A DNA stretch of 52,493 bases from Rhodoplanes serenus (lineage in GTDB: Bacteria; Pseudomonadota; Alphaproteobacteria; Rhizobiales; Xanthobacteraceae), in assembly GCA_945897515.1 (NCBI GenBank), contig CAMDFO010000030.1, positions 1-52,493 of the forward strand, in the 5' to 3' direction. The position numbers and the translations under genes were made by a program. Shown here in pieces: positions 32,107 through 43,282 of the stretch; the first letter of the stretch is position 1; each line of letters starts with the position of its first letter. The notes beneath the pieces were generated by a model. That model was not told where the DNA came from, made no database searches, and saw nothing but the letters and a program-made list of their open reading frames with translations.

Positions 32107-33537
32107 TCAGCCGCCGTTTGCGAGATACGGCATCGGATTGACCGGCGACGATCCCTTGCGGACTTCGAAGTGCAACTGCGGCGCCGAGACGTTGCCGGTC
32201 TGGCCGGCCTTGGCGATCACCTGCCCGCGCTTGATCTGCTCGTCGCGCTTCACCAGGATTTCGCTGGCGTGGGCGTAGGCCGTCACGAAACCGTTGGCGT
32301 GCCGGATCAGCACGAGATTGCCGTAGGTCTTCAGTTCGTTGCCCGCATAGGCGACGACGCCGTCCTCGGCCGCCTTGATCGGCGTGCCGACCGGCACCGC
32401 GACATTGATGCCGTCATTCTGCTGGCCGCTCGGCTTGGAGCCGAACTCGCCGATGATGCGGCCGCGCACCGGCCACCGGAACGACGGCATGTTGGCCGAG
32501 GCCGTGGTGTCGACCTTGTCCTTGGCGGCCACCGGATTGTCGTTCGCGGGCGTGATCGCGCGGGCGGTCGGGGTCGGCTGTGCCGAGGCGACAACCTTCG
32601 GCGCCGCCGCAGGCTTCGGCTGTTGTGCGACCGGAGCCGGCGGAACCGCAGCCGCGGCCTGCACGCCGGGGATGATGATGCGGTCGCCGACCTTCACCTG
32701 GGTGTGCGGCGGGATGTTGTTGGCTTTCGCCAGATCGCTCAGCGATTTCTTGTATTGCCGGCCGACCTTGCTCAGCGTTTCGCCCGGCGCGACGGTGTGC
32801 ACCATCTGCGAGGACGACGTCGCAGGCGCGCTGATGGCGGGCGCGGGCTGGGCCGGCGCGGTCGAAGCCGTGCGCGGCGGCATGACGCTTCCGGTGGTCA
32901 ACTGCGACTCGTAGCGCGGGATCACCAGGCGTTGGCCCGGCTTGATCGCCGCTGCGTCCGGAAGATTGTTTGCCGCAACGATCGCGGCGACCGGCACGCC
33001 ATAGCGATGCGAAAGCGTGGCGCCGTTTTCATTCGGACCGACCTGCACCGGCGTGCCGCCTTCCCAGTTCCAGCCGGAACGAGCCGCCGCAACCTGCGGC
33101 GCGGGCCGTGCCGCCGCAACCGGAGCCGGGGTTGGCCGCGGCGCGGTTTTCTGGATCGAGCCCGTAACATCGGCGGCAGCCGGAGCGGGTTGATACGACG
33201 CCATGCCCGGCGCGCCGCCGGCCGTGCCGGAGACCGCGGGCCGGGTTTGCGGCGCCTGCATGCTGGCGGTCGGAGGCGGCGGCAGCGCCTGGCTCTGCAC
33301 CGCCCGCGAGGTATTGGCAGAAGGCGCATTGGCAGAAGACTTGGAGGAAGGCTTGGTTGAAACCGAGCCTGTGACTTCGCTGGAGGGCGCCTGGGCGCGA
33401 GTGCCGAACGGATCGGTGAAGCGCGCCGAGTCGGAGCTACAGCTCACGGCCACGACCGAGATCACGGCAAAGATGACAGGGCGAGACCAGGAGAGCGAGC
33501 GGCGAGGCTCGGCGACGCAACGCATAGGACTACCCAC
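32107..33537 (-). CDS. nlpD: NlpD-like lipoprotein with LysM domains and degenerate LytM domain
   Basis: The 476-residue protein has a lipobox ending VAVSC (Cys33), a long Pro/Ala-rich linker, two LysM-type segments (about residues 165-209 and 245-290, GETLSKVGRQYKKS in the second) and a C-terminal LytM (peptidase M23) domain with IIGEFGSKPSGQQNDGINVA and SAPQLHFEVRKG. Where active enzymes have His in H-x-x-x-D and in H-x-H, this has Asn and Gln, so it is probably catalytically dead and works as an amidase activator, as E. coli NlpD does for AmiC. It is last in the surE-pcm-nlpD run. Confidence 0.9.
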   Translation of the reverse strand: MGSPMRCVAEPRRSLSWSRPVIFAVISVVAVSCSSDSARFTDPFGTRAQAPSSEVTGSVSTKPSSKSSANAPSANTSRAVQSQALPPPPTASMQAPQTRPAVSGTAGGAPGMASYQPAPAAADVTGSIQKTAPRPTPAPVAAARPAPQVAAARSGWNWEGGTPVQVGPNENGATLSHRYGVPVAAIVAANNLPDAAAIKPGQRLVIPRYESQLTTGSVMPPRTASTAPAQPAPAISAPATSSSQMVHTVAPGETLSKVGRQYKKSLSDLAKANNIPPHTQVKVGDRIIIPGVQAAAAVPPAPVAQQPKPAAAPKVVASAQPTPTARAITPANDNPVAAKDKVDTTASANMPSFRWPVRGRIIGEFGSKPSGQQNDGINVAVPVGTPIKAAEDGVVAYAGNELKTYGNLVLIRHANGFVTAYAHASEILVKRDEQIKRGQVIAKAGQTGNVSAPQLHFEVRKGSSPVNPMPYLANGG

Positions 33538-33666
33538 TCATACACCACCAACAGAGGCGGATTTAAACACCGAGCGGGTAAATAAGGCTTTAACCCATCA
33601 AGACTCTCTCAACCCTAATCAAAAACTCGCCTCATCAAAGCTCGCGCTGGTTCGTCCCATTTGCGC

Positions 33667-34323
33667 CTACAATTCACGGGCGCGGCCGGGCAGCAACGGA
33701 ACGAAGCGCACCGGGATGAGATTGGTGCGCACCGGCCCCTGCTTTGTCATGGTCAGCTTGACCAGCTCCTGCGGGCCGGAATGCGGCCCGAGCGGCAGGA
33801 TCATCACTCCGTCCACGCCGAGCTGTTCCACCAGCGCCTCCGGTATCGTTTCGGCCGCCGCGGTGACGATGATGCGATCGAACGGCGCCCGCTCCGGCAT
33901 CCCGACCAGGCCGTCGCCGAGCACGATCTCGACGTTGTCGTAGCCGAGCGTCTTGAGCCGCGAGCGCGCGGTGTCGGCGAGCGTGCGGTAGCGTTCGATG
34001 CTGATCACCTCGCGCGCGAGCCTGGAGAGCACCGCCGCCTGATAGCCCGAGCCGGTGCCGATCTCGAGCACGCGGTGGTCGGGCCGCACCGCGAGCTGCT
34101 CGCTCATGTAGGCCACCACATACGGCTGGCTGATGGTCTGGCCGCAGGCGATCGGCAGCGCATGGTCGGTGTAGGCGGATTCGGTGTCGGCCGGCCCGAC
34201 GAAATGCTCGCGCGGCACCTCGTCCATCGCGCGCAGCACCGCCTGATCGCTGATGCCGCGGCGCCGCAGCGTCAGCATGAACTCCATGCGCTCGACGCTC
34301 TCGTCCGCCGGCTGGTCGGGCAC
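33667..34323 (-). CDS. pcm: Protein-L-isoaspartate O-methyltransferase
   Basis: This 218-residue enzyme methylates isoaspartyl residues in aged proteins so they can revert. The S-adenosylmethionine loop [14 protein letters not shown] and the upstream [17 protein letters not shown] block are the PCMT hallmarks, with [13 protein letters not shown] at the C-terminal side. surE lies 21 bases upstream and nlpD downstream, the classical stationary-phase survival cluster. It is cytoplasmic. The start ATG at 34323 gives the family length. Confidence 0.94.
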   Translation of the reverse strand: MPDQPADESVERMEFMLTLRRRGISDQAVLRAMDEVPREHFVGPADTESAYTDHALPIACGQTISQPYVVAYMSEQLAVRPDHRVLEIGTGSGYQAAVLSRLAREVISIERYRTLADTARSRLKTLGYDNVEIVLGDGLVGMPERAPFDRIIVTAAAETIPEALVEQLGVDGVMILPLGPHSGPQELVKLTMTKQGPVRTNLIPVRFVPLLPGRAREL

Positions 34324-34344
34324 CCGGGCCTCCTGTTTCGGCGC

Positions 34345-35106
34345 TCAGCCAAACAACGACGCCAGCTTCGTCATGAACGGCTCGTCGGTGAGATCGAGCC
34401 GCAGCGGCGTCACCGAGATCCGGTTGTCCATCAGCGCGTTGAGATCGGTGCCGTGGGCGCCGGTCGGCTTGTGGCCGCGCGAGAACGCGATCCAGTAGTA
34501 CGGGTTGCCGCGGCCGTCGTGGCGCGACTCGATGTGCAGGAGCTGCTGGTCGCGCTTGCCCTGCGAGGTGACGGCGATGCCCTTCACGGCGCCTGGCGCG
34601 CAATCCGGGAAGTTGATGTTGACCAGCACATCCTTGGGGATGCCCTCTTTCAGCACGCGCTGGATGATCTCTGGCGCAAGCTGGATCGGCGTCTGCCAAT
34701 ATGGCTCCAGCCCGTCGCGCGAATTGTAGGCCTGCGACAACGCGAACGACGGAATGCCGAGCACCGCCGCCTCCTTGGCCGCCGCGACCGTGCCGGAATA
34801 GAGCACGTCTTCGCCGGCGTTGCGGCCGCGGTTGACGCCGGACAGCACGAGGTGCGGCATGTGCTTCATGATGTGGCGCGCGCCCATGATGACGCAGTCG
34901 GTGGGCGTGCCCTTCACCGCGTATTTATTCTCGCCGACCTGGCGCAGCCGCAGCGGATCGTTGAGCGATAGCGAGTGCGAGACGCCGGACTGGTCGTATT
35001 CCGGAGCGACGATGACCACGTCGTCGGACAGTTTCCGGGCGATCTTCTCCAGCGCGTCGAGCCCCGGCGCATGGATGCCGTCGTCGTTGGTGACCAGGAT
35101 GCGCAT
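34345..35106 (-). CDS. surE: 5'-nucleotidase SurE
   Basis: The 253-residue protein starts MRILVTNDDGIHAPG, which gives the metal-binding Asp pair, and has the conserved VAPEYDQSGVSHSLSL and LSGVNRGRNAGEDVLYSGTVAAA. SurE removes phosphate from nucleoside 5'-monophosphates and helps survival in stationary phase. The start at 35106 is preferred to 35136, which lies within a palindromic repeat. The stop is 21 bases before pcm. Confidence 0.96.
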   Translation of the reverse strand: MRILVTNDDGIHAPGLDALEKIARKLSDDVVIVAPEYDQSGVSHSLSLNDPLRLRQVGENKYAVKGTPTDCVIMGARHIMKHMPHLVLSGVNRGRNAGEDVLYSGTVAAAKEAAVLGIPSFALSQAYNSRDGLEPYWQTPIQLAPEIIQRVLKEGIPKDVLVNINFPDCAPGAVKGIAVTSQGKRDQQLLHIESRHDGRGNPYYWIAFSRGHKPTGAHGTDLNALMDNRISVTPLRLDLTDEPFMTKLASLFG

Positions 35107-35116
35107 GCCGCTACCT

Positions 35117-35220
35117 GTCATTCCGGGGCGCGCCAAAGGCGCGAACCCGGAATCCAGAAACAGATACCGAATGCGCGTCTGGATTCCGGGTTCCGCGCTG
35201 CGCGCGGCCCCGGAATGACG
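35117..35220. repeat. GTCATTCCGGGG-type palindromic repeat, copy 2
   Basis: It begins tgtcattccggggcgcgcc and ends gccccggaatgacg; an inner pair acccggaatccag / ctggattccgggt is also complementary. It fills the gap between serS and surE and starts 10 bases upstream of the surE start, so it is probably transcribed as a large hairpin. Confidence 0.85.
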
Positions 35221-35250
35221 GCGTGGTGAGAGCGTGGCTTATCGTTTCAA

Positions 35251-36742
<1,492 letters not shown>

Positions 36743-36746
36743 CCGG

Positions 36747-37589
36747 TTATGGCGGCGGCGGATCGGTTGGGGCGTCGCCGGAACTGGCCTTGGCTTGCGC
36801 CTTCGCGGCCTGCGCCTTGCCCTCGACCAGCTTCACCGACCAGATCGACAGCTCGTAGAGCAGCAGCAGCGGGATCGCGAGCGACATCTGGCTCAGCACG
36901 TCGGGCGGCGTCAGGATCGCGGCGATCACGAACGCGACGACGATGAAATAGCGCCGCTTCTCCTTGAGCATCTGCGAGGTCACGACGCCCATGCGGCCGA
37001 GCAGCGTCAGGATCACCGGGAGCTGGAACGCCACGCCGAACGCCAGGATCAGGCTCATCATCAGCGACAGGTATTCGCCGACCTTCGGCAGCAGCGCGAT
37101 CTCGGCCTGGCCGTCGCCCGCCGACTGCTGCATGCCGAGCGAGAACCGCACCAGCATCGGCATCACCATGAAATAAACCACCGCCGCGCCCAGGATGAAA
37201 AAGATCGGCGTCGCGATCAGGTACGGGATGAAGGACTGGCGCTCGTGCCGGTAGAGGCCGGGCGCCACGAACATGTAGATCTGCCCGGCGATGATCGGAA
37301 ACGAGATGAACGCGGCGCCGAACAGCGACAGCTTCAACTGCGTGATGAAATATTCCAAGAGCGCGGTGTAGATGAACTTCGAATTCTCGACGCCCGCGAT
37401 CCAGACATAAGGCCAGACCAGAATATTGTAGATCGGCTTGGCGAAGAAGAAACACACGATGCACGCCAGGAAGAACGCCGCCAGCGCCTTGATCAGCCGC
37501 GAGCGCAGCTCGATCAGATGATCCATCAACGGCGCTTTGGAGGCCTCGATCTCGTCGTGGTCGGGCGGCAGGTTGCTCTGGTCGTTCAT
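36747..37589 (-). CDS. tatC: Sec-independent protein translocase TatC
   Basis: The 280-residue inner-membrane protein reads [18 protein letters not shown] and [20 protein letters not shown] in its central part, with six membrane helices. [19 protein letters not shown] near the start is the family motif before helix 1. TatC recognises the twin-Arg signal and forms the receptor with TatB. Its start overlaps the tatB stop by four bases. The C-terminal tail is Lys/Ala/Pro rich and unconserved. Confidence 0.96.
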   Translation of the reverse strand: MNDQSNLPPDHDEIEASKAPLMDHLIELRSRLIKALAAFFLACIVCFFFAKPIYNILVWPYVWIAGVENSKFIYTALLEYFITQLKLSLFGAAFISFPIIAGQIYMFVAPGLYRHERQSFIPYLIATPIFFILGAAVVYFMVMPMLVRFSLGMQQSAGDGQAEIALLPKVGEYLSLMMSLILAFGVAFQLPVILTLLGRMGVVTSQMLKEKRRYFIVVAFVIAAILTPPDVLSQMSLAIPLLLLYELSIWSVKLVEGKAQAAKAQAKASSGDAPTDPPPP

Positions 37590-38035
37590 GCCCCCTCCCC
37601 GGTTTTGGGCTGGGGCGCAGGCGAAGCGGTTGCGACAGTCGCATCGGCAGCAGTTGGCGCGGGCTCGATCGCGCCCGGATCGGACGTGGCCACGGTCGAG
37701 GGCGCTGCGGCTTCGGCGGTCGCCGCCGGCGGCGGCGTGTCAACGGGCTCGCTGCCCATCGCGGCTTCGGTGTCCCGGCGGATCGTCTCCATCGGATCGA
37801 AGTTGGTGTAGCTCGACGCCGTGGCCGTCATGTCGTCGACGGTCTTCTTCAGGTCGGCGACCTCGGCCTCGCGCATCGCGTCGCGGAACTGGTCCTGGAA
37901 ATCCGCGGCCATGCGGCGGATCTTGCCCATCCACTGGCCGCAGGCGCGCAGCACGCCGGGAAGCTCCTTCGGCCCGATCGCGATCAACGCGACCACGCCG
38001 ATGACCACCAGCTCGGTCCAACCGATGTCGAACAT
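37586..38035 (-). CDS. tatB: Twin-arginine translocase subunit TatB
   Basis: The 149-residue protein begins [20 protein letters not shown] and goes on [19 protein letters not shown], the TatB signature with the transmembrane helix followed by an amphipathic helix. The C-terminal half is Ala, Pro and Thr rich and disordered. It forms the substrate receptor with TatC. In most relatives tatA lies just upstream; here a palindromic repeat separates them by more than 200 bases. Confidence 0.95.
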   Translation of the reverse strand: MFDIGWTELVVIGVVALIAIGPKELPGVLRACGQWMGKIRRMAADFQDQFRDAMREAEVADLKKTVDDMTATASSYTNFDPMETIRRDTEAAMGSEPVDTPPPAATAEAAAPSTVATSDPGAIEPAPTAADATVATASPAPQPKTGEGA

Positions 38036-38052
38036 CGCGGCTAACTCTCGAC

Positions 38053-38166
38053 CGTCATTCCGGGACGCCGCGAAGCGGCGGGCCCGGAATCCAGGGATAC
38101 AACGGAAGCGGCGCGCTTGGCCCTGGATTCCGGGTTCGCTCGCTGCGCTCGCGCCCCGGAATGACA
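38053..38166. repeat. GTCATTCCGGGG-type palindromic repeat, copy 3
   Basis: It begins cgtcattccgggacgccgcg and ends cgcgccccggaatgaca, with the inner pair cccggaatccaggg / ccctggattccggg. It lies within the tat operon, in the gap between tatA and tatB, 17 bases upstream of the tatB start. Confidence 0.85.
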
Positions 38167-38259
38167 GGTGATGTTCTTGCGCATCCTGCTAACTCCAAGG
38201 GGCGCTAGCTTTCGGCCGGCGCCCCTCAATCAACCCGACGCCGAACCTGAAAGCTGCGC

Positions 38260-38565
38260 TCAGCCCGCCGAGCCCTCGAACTTGCGTTCGGTCTGGCCGT
38301 GCTGCGCCATGCCGGGCGCCGCTGCTGACGTACCCGGCGCACCAGGCGCGCCCGCCACCGGCGCACCCGCCGGCTTCTGATCGATGACCTTGGGATCGGC
38401 CGGCGGCGTCTCGGTCTTGGCCGGCTCGTCCTCGGCCATGCCCTTCTTGAAGGACTTGATGCCCTGGGCCACGTCGCCCATCAGGTCGGAAATCTTGCCC
38501 CGGCCGAACAGCAGCAGGACCACGGCAATGACCACGATCCAGTGCCAGATGCTCATCGAACCCAT
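38260..38565 (-). CDS. tatA: Twin-arginine translocase subunit TatA
   Basis: The 101-residue protein has [20 protein letters not shown], the transmembrane helix with the FG turn, followed by the amphipathic helix [20 protein letters not shown]. The first of two close ATG codons (38565) has ggaggg seven bases upstream. The C-terminal tail is Pro/Ala rich and unconserved. It oligomerises as the pore component of the Tat system. It is upstream of tatB with a repeat in between. Confidence 0.95.
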   Translation of the reverse strand: MGSMSIWHWIVVIAVVLLLFGRGKISDLMGDVAQGIKSFKKGMAEDEPAKTETPPADPKVIDQKPAGAPVAGAPGAPGTSAAAPGMAQHGQTERKFEGSAG

Positions 38566-38701
38566 ACAAAAACCCTCCGCTCCGAGCGGCTCATCCCCCT
38601 GGCCGTGCTCGGATTTGGCGGAACCTAGGCTTATGGGCGGGCAAAAACAAGGATGACCGGCGTCGCAAGGGCGTAGTTGCCTTGGCTACTGGGTCTCTCA
38701 G

Positions 38702-38790
38702 CCGTCATGCCCGGCCTTGTGCCGGGCATCCACGTCTTTTGCCCGGGCAAAACAAGGCATGGATGGCCGGGACAAGCCCGGCCATGACGG
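38702..38790. repeat. Second-type palindromic repeat (GTCATGCCC), copy 2
   Basis: It begins ccgtcatgcccggccttgt and ends ggccgggcatgacgg-like (aagcccggccatgacgg), with the middle cccgggcaaaacaaggcat. It fills the gap between scpB and tatA. Its arms match those at 36617, so it is the same dispersed family. Confidence 0.75.
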
Positions 38791-38805
38791 GGTTGGCTGC
38801 GACGT

Positions 38806-39570
38806 TTACTCCTCCACCCGCTCCGGCGGGGGCGCCAGCCCGAGGTCGAGGTCGCCCGGCTCCAGCGGGTCCTCGTCGTCGCGCAGCGTCGGGTCGTCCG
38901 ACGGCATCGGCACCGCGAAACCGGGCGGCAGGCGGCCGTCGAGCAGACCGGAGCCCTTGAGCTCCTCCAGCCCCGGCAGGTCGCCGAGCGCCTCCAGCCC
39001 GAAGTGCGACAGGAAGGCCTCGGTGGTGCCGTAGGTTATCGGCCGCCCGGGGGCCTTGCGCCGGCCGCGCGGGCGAATCCAGCCGGTCTCCATCAGCACG
39101 TCGATCGTGCCCTTCGACATCACCACGCCGCGGATTTCCTCGACTTCGACGCGGGTGACCGGCTGGTGATACGCGATCACGGCCAGCGTCTCGGTCGCCG
39201 CCCGCGACAGCTTCTTCGGGACCACGGCTTCCTTGGTCAGCAGCCACGACAGGTCGGTGGCGGTGCGGAAGGTCCACTTTCCAGCGACCTTCACCAAGTT
39301 CACCCCACGCGGCGCGTATTCGAGTTGCAGCACGCGCAGGCTGTCGCGCAGATCGACTCCCTCGGGAAGCCGTGCGCCGAGCGTCTTCTCGTCGAGCGGC
39401 TGACCGGCAGCGAACAGCAGCGCCTCGAGCAGCCGCAGGTGTTCCGGTCGCGGCGCAGCCTGTGCCGCGCCTTCGCCCGCGACCTCGGTCTCCGCGTCGG
39501 CCTTGCGCTCAGCCGAGCGGGACTTGAGTTCTTCGTGGGGAATGATCCGTCGTTCCGCCAAAGCCGCCAT
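38806..39570 (-). CDS. scpB: Segregation and condensation protein B
   Basis: The 254-residue protein has two winged-helix domains. EALLFAAGQPLDEKTLGARL starts the first, and PVTRVEVEEIRGVVMSKGTI with GRRKAPGRPITYGTTEAFLSHFGL gives the second, the diagnostic ScpB block. The first 40 residues and the C-terminal tail (acidic and Pro-rich) are variable. It binds ScpA and SMC in the chromosome condensation complex. scpA lies 26 bases upstream. Length is typical of alphaproteobacteria. Confidence 0.94.
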   Translation of the reverse strand: MAALAERRIIPHEELKSRSAERKADAETEVAGEGAAQAAPRPEHLRLLEALLFAAGQPLDEKTLGARLPEGVDLRDSLRVLQLEYAPRGVNLVKVAGKWTFRTATDLSWLLTKEAVVPKKLSRAATETLAVIAYHQPVTRVEVEEIRGVVMSKGTIDVLMETGWIRPRGRRKAPGRPITYGTTEAFLSHFGLEALGDLPGLEELKGSGLLDGRLPPGFAVPMPSDDPTLRDDEDPLEPGDLDLGLAPPPERVEE

Positions 39571-39596
39571 GCCTCCGGTCTCCTACTTTCAATTCG

Positions 39597-40424
39597 CTAT
39601 TCAACGACGCGAAGTCCGGTCGCGGTCGAACCGGCCGCTTCGCGCTTGCGCATATAGATCGGCGCGAACGCCGTCGGCTGGTGCACCTCGATGTGCCCCT
39701 CGCGAACCATTTCGAGCGTTGCCGCGAGGCTCGACGCCAGCACCGTCGCCCGCATCGCCGGCTCGACCAGATAGGTCACCAGGAAGGAATCCAGCGTGCT
39801 CCAGTCGGTCGCCTGCCCCACCAGCCGTTCCAGCGCCTCGCGCGCCTCGGACAGCGACCAGACGTTGCGCGCCTTGAACTGCACGTTGGTGAAGACGCTG
39901 CGCTGGCGCTGCGCCGAATAGGCCGAGAGCAGATCGTAGAGTGTGGCCGTCCATTGCGGATGCTTGATGTCGGCGATCGGCTCGGGATCGCCGCGGCCGA
40001 ACATGTCGCGGTTGAGCTGCGGACGTCCCATCAGCTTGCCCGAAACGTCGCGGAAGGCTTCGAGCCGCTTGAGCCGCCAGGCCAGCGCGTTGGCCATATC
40101 CTCGGCGCTCGGTTCGTCGGGGCCCTGGGTCTCCGGCAGGAGCAGGCGCGACTTCAGATAAGCCAGCCACGCCGCCATCACGAGATAGTCGGCGGCCAGT
40201 TCGAGGCGCAGCTTCCGCGCCTCCTCGATGAAGGCGAGATACTGGTCGGCCAGCGCCAGGATCGAAATCTTGGCGAGGTCGACCTTCTGGTTGCGCGCCA
40301 GCGTCAGCAGCAGATCGAGCGGGCCCTCGAAGCCCTCGACGTCGACCACCAGCGCGGGCTCGTCGGCACGGCGCTCCGCCAGATCGTTCACTTCGTTTTC
40401 AAAGGTCTGCACGTCGGTGGTCAT
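39597..40424 (-). CDS. scpA: Segregation and condensation protein A
   Basis: The 275-residue kleisin bridges the SMC dimer. FEGPLDLLLTLARNQKVDLAKI is the N-terminal block, and LAADYLVMAAWLAYLKSRLLLP follows. The C-terminal winged-helix region is seen from about residue 190 on. Its start overlaps the nagZ stop by four bases, so translation is coupled to nagZ. It is cytoplasmic. Confidence 0.94.
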   Translation of the reverse strand: MTTDVQTFENEVNDLAERRADEPALVVDVEGFEGPLDLLLTLARNQKVDLAKISILALADQYLAFIEEARKLRLELAADYLVMAAWLAYLKSRLLLPETQGPDEPSAEDMANALAWRLKRLEAFRDVSGKLMGRPQLNRDMFGRGDPEPIADIKHPQWTATLYDLLSAYSAQRQRSVFTNVQFKARNVWSLSEAREALERLVGQATDWSTLDSFLVTYLVEPAMRATVLASSLAATLEMVREGHIEVHQPTAFAPIYMRKREAAGSTATGLRVVE

Positions 40425-41443
40425 GCGCTGACTTGGCCTGTCATCATGGCGGCAAATCGCTGGCGGGCGGCGGTCACGTCGATATCGGAGGCTCTGCCGC
40501 GCTGGGCCATCGCCGCGGCTGCGCGGCGTCCCGCCTCGCCGGCAAGCTCCGGCGCCTGCGCCGCAACCGCCTGCATCTCGTCGAGCCGGCCGTTGCAGTG
40601 CAGCACCACGTCGCAGCCGGCTGCGAGCGACGCGCGGGTGCGCTCGCCGATCGAGCCGGACAAGGCGCCCATGGAGACATCGTCGCTCATCAACAGTCCG
40701 TCGAATCCAATGAAGCCGCGAATCACTTCGCCGATCATTGTGGCCGATGTGGTGGCCGGTCGCACGGGGTCAATCGCGGTGAACACAACATGCGCCGTCA
40801 TCGCCAACGGCAGGCGGTTGAGCGGCCGGAACGCCGCGAAATCGGTTGTCGCCAAGGTGGCGCGGTCGGTGTCCACAACCGGCAGCCTCTCATGGCTGTC
40901 GGCATTGGCGCGGCCGTGGCCGGGAATGTGCTTGAGCACGGGCAGCACGCCGCCGTCGCGCAGGCCCTCGGCCACCGCCGCGGCGATCGCCGCGACCTTG
41001 CCTGGTTCATGACCGTAGGCCCGGTTTCCGATCACCGAATGCGCGCCCTCGACCGGCACGTCCGCCAAAGGTAGGCAGTCGACATTGATCCCGAGCGGCA
41101 ACAGGTCCGCCGCAATCAGCCGAGCCCCGAGCCGGGCCGCCGCGAGACCGGCCTCCGGGTCGCGATCGTAGATCCGGCCAAAGACGGCGCCCGGGGGATA
41201 GACCGGCCAATGGGGCGGTCCAAGACGCTGGACCCGCCCGCCCTCCTGGTCGACCAGGACCGGCGTATCCCGGTCGCCTATCACGCCGAGAAAATCACCC
41301 ACAAGCCTAGTGACTTGTTCCTTATTCTCGATGTTTCTTTTGAAGAGAATAAGGCCCCACGGGCGCGCCTCACGCGCGAATGCGCGCTCGTTCGCGGTCA
41401 GCGTCGGGCCGGACAGGCCGGTGATGAAAGCGCGCGCCGTCAT
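40421..41443 (-). CDS. nagZ: Beta-N-acetylhexosaminidase NagZ
   Basis: The 340-residue glycoside hydrolase family 3 enzyme removes N-acetylglucosamine from muropeptides during cell-wall recycling. The catalytic loop is LKHIPGHGRANADSHERLP (His in the loop as the unusual acid/base), and the nucleophile is the Asp in LLMSDDVSMGALSG. PVLVDQEGGRVQRLGPP is the sugar-binding block. There is no signal peptide, so it is cytoplasmic. scpA overlaps it downstream, and the SPOR gene lies 53 bases upstream. Confidence 0.95.
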   Translation of the reverse strand: MTARAFITGLSGPTLTANERAFAREARPWGLILFKRNIENKEQVTRLVGDFLGVIGDRDTPVLVDQEGGRVQRLGPPHWPVYPPGAVFGRIYDRDPEAGLAAARLGARLIAADLLPLGINVDCLPLADVPVEGAHSVIGNRAYGHEPGKVAAIAAAVAEGLRDGGVLPVLKHIPGHGRANADSHERLPVVDTDRATLATTDFAAFRPLNRLPLAMTAHVVFTAIDPVRPATTSATMIGEVIRGFIGFDGLLMSDDVSMGALSGSIGERTRASLAAGCDVVLHCNGRLDEMQAVAAQAPELAGEAGRRAAAAMAQRGRASDIDVTAARQRFAAMMTGQVSA

Positions 41444-41496
41444 CGGCGCCGATTAACGTGCGTCGGCGCGCAGGGTCAAGCCAAAGGCCAGTCAGA

Positions 41497-43212
41497 TCAA
41501 TTGCTTTGCACAACGCAATCGCCGCCGGCCGCCTTCAGGCTGCCGCAGAGCTGGACCGCCTGGTCGCGGCTGGTGAACGGCCCGACCATGGCACGGTAGT
41601 ATGTACCCTTGGTGCCCAGATCGGCCCGGCGTATCACCGGCTGGCGATCGCCCAGCACGCTGCCGTACTTGGCCTGGATGCTGCGGTACGAATTCTGCGC
41701 ATCCGTCTCGCTTCGCTGCGAGGAGACCTGGACGTGATAGCCGCCGCCGTTTCCGGCTGGAGCAGGTGCGGCAGCAGCAGCCCGCGCGGGCGCGTTTCGC
41801 GGCGGAGGCAGCGAAGCCTGCGGCGAACCGCTGTCGGGCGATAGCGAGAGCGGCGCGTTGCCCCCCGACGGTGGCGGTAACGTCTGCTGCACCTGACGCG
41901 GAGCCACACTTCGTGCAGCGGGTGCGACCGGCTGGGCAGAAGCCTGCGGCGAAACATCGAGCGGCGCATTGGCCGGAGTAGCAGCCGCCATCTGACGCGG
42001 CGCAGGAAGAACAGCCGGCGCAACGCTCTGGGTGCGAGCCGCAGCCCCGTTGTCCGGCTGGTCCGGACGGATCGGCACGGTGCGCACGCGCTTGGGTTCG
42101 GTCAGCACGCTTGGCGGATTGGCGGCGCCGGTTGCGGCAACCGCTTGATTGCCGCCGGGCCCACCCGGCAGCACAACCCGAGGCGGGCTCGATCGCACCA
42201 TATCCTTCGGATCCAGGGGCTGCTCTTCGCGCACCAGCACTTGCTCGTTCTGGCCGCGATCGCCGAAGCGGTCGTAGCTCATCTTGTTGATCGAGGCGTC
42301 GCCGCTCGCAGGCGGCGGCACGACCTTGCTCGGTTCGGCGCTGGCCCGGATCACCGGCGGCGCCGAAGTCGAGCCTGATCCGCTGAATATGCTGCGATAG
42401 CCGAACGCGCCCGCGGTGCCGAGCACCGCGAGACAGAGCACCGCCAAGACCGTGATCAGTCCCTTGCGGCGGCCGCCTTGCGGAGCGTCGTCATAGAAGT
42501 CGTCGGCCGGCGGCTGCCGATCGCCGCGATGGAACGGCGGAGGTGTCGTCGGGAACTCCGGGGTGTCCTGGCCCTCGGGATTAGCCTGCACAAGGCCGGG
42601 CGCGTCGTAGCCCGTGTGATATTCGGCCGACGGCTGCGGCTGATGCTCGTGGGCGTGAAAATCGCGGGCATTATCGTGACTGTGAGCGTCCTGATGACGC
42701 GCTGCATGGCTCTGCGATGCGAAGCCCGGAACGGCATACCCCTGGACGTCGTAGTGCTGACCACTCGCCAGCGGCGCCTGATGGACCGGCGACGCGAACG
42801 GGTCGTAGGCCGGCGCGGGAGCCGCGGCAGTTTGCCAATCCTCGGGCGCAGCCGGTTCGTTGCCGTATTGTTGGACAGGCTCGGCGGCATAATGTTGTTC
42901 GGCACCGTAGTGAGGCGCGGACTCGTTGCCGTAGTGCGATGCCGGTTCGCTCGCATAGGTGGACGCCGGCTCAAAGTGAGGCGCCGGCTCATGACCATGC
43001 TCCTGGCCGTAATGCGGTTCCGTCGGGAGACTGAAGCGCTGGTCAGGCGATGCCGGTGGCCGCGATTCGCGTCCGAACTCGGAGAACGGATCGCTCTGGC
43101 CGATCAGCCGCGCGAGCTCCGCGAGCGGATCGCCGCCCTGAGAGCTGCCGGCAGCCGCCGTCCGGTCGTATGGATCGTCTGTTCGGTAACGCGCGCTTTG
43201 TTCGTTCGCCAT
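41497..43212 (-). CDS. SPOR-domain cell-division protein with repeat-rich cytoplasmic region
   Basis: The 571-residue protein starts MANEQSARYR (43212; the frame is open to 43311). The N-terminal 240 residues are disordered and rich in His, Tyr, Glu and Ala, with repeated units such as EPASHYGNE, SAPHYGAE and VQQYGNEPA at about 65-122. One membrane helix (ITVLAVLCLAVLGTAGAFGY, near 252-272) is followed by a Pro/Ala linker and a C-terminal SPOR domain (GGYHVQVSSQRSETDAQNSY onward), which binds denuded glycan at the division site. It lies between argS and nagZ as in relatives. Confidence 0.9.
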   Translation of the reverse strand: MANEQSARYRTDDPYDRTAAAGSSQGGDPLAELARLIGQSDPFSEFGRESRPPASPDQRFSLPTEPHYGQEHGHEPAPHFEPASTYASEPASHYGNESAPHYGAEQHYAAEPVQQYGNEPAAPEDWQTAAAPAPAYDPFASPVHQAPLASGQHYDVQGYAVPGFASQSHAARHQDAHSHDNARDFHAHEHQPQPSAEYHTGYDAPGLVQANPEGQDTPEFPTTPPPFHRGDRQPPADDFYDDAPQGGRRKGLITVLAVLCLAVLGTAGAFGYRSIFSGSGSTSAPPVIRASAEPSKVVPPPASGDASINKMSYDRFGDRGQNEQVLVREEQPLDPKDMVRSSPPRVVLPGGPGGNQAVAATGAANPPSVLTEPKRVRTVPIRPDQPDNGAAARTQSVAPAVLPAPRQMAAATPANAPLDVSPQASAQPVAPAARSVAPRQVQQTLPPPSGGNAPLSLSPDSGSPQASLPPPRNAPARAAAAAPAPAGNGGGYHVQVSSQRSETDAQNSYRSIQAKYGSVLGDRQPVIRRADLGTKGTYYRAMVGPFTSRDQAVQLCGSLKAAGGDCVVQSN

Positions 43213-43282
43213 CTGAGATCCGGTTCCGGGTACGACTCGGCCGGCTTGACTACCGCAATGGACCACGTCCAGAGGCGCCGAG

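Noticed and set aside
35107..35136. Extended start for SurE
   Set aside because: It lies in the palindromic repeat; the family starts MRILVTNDDG at 35106.
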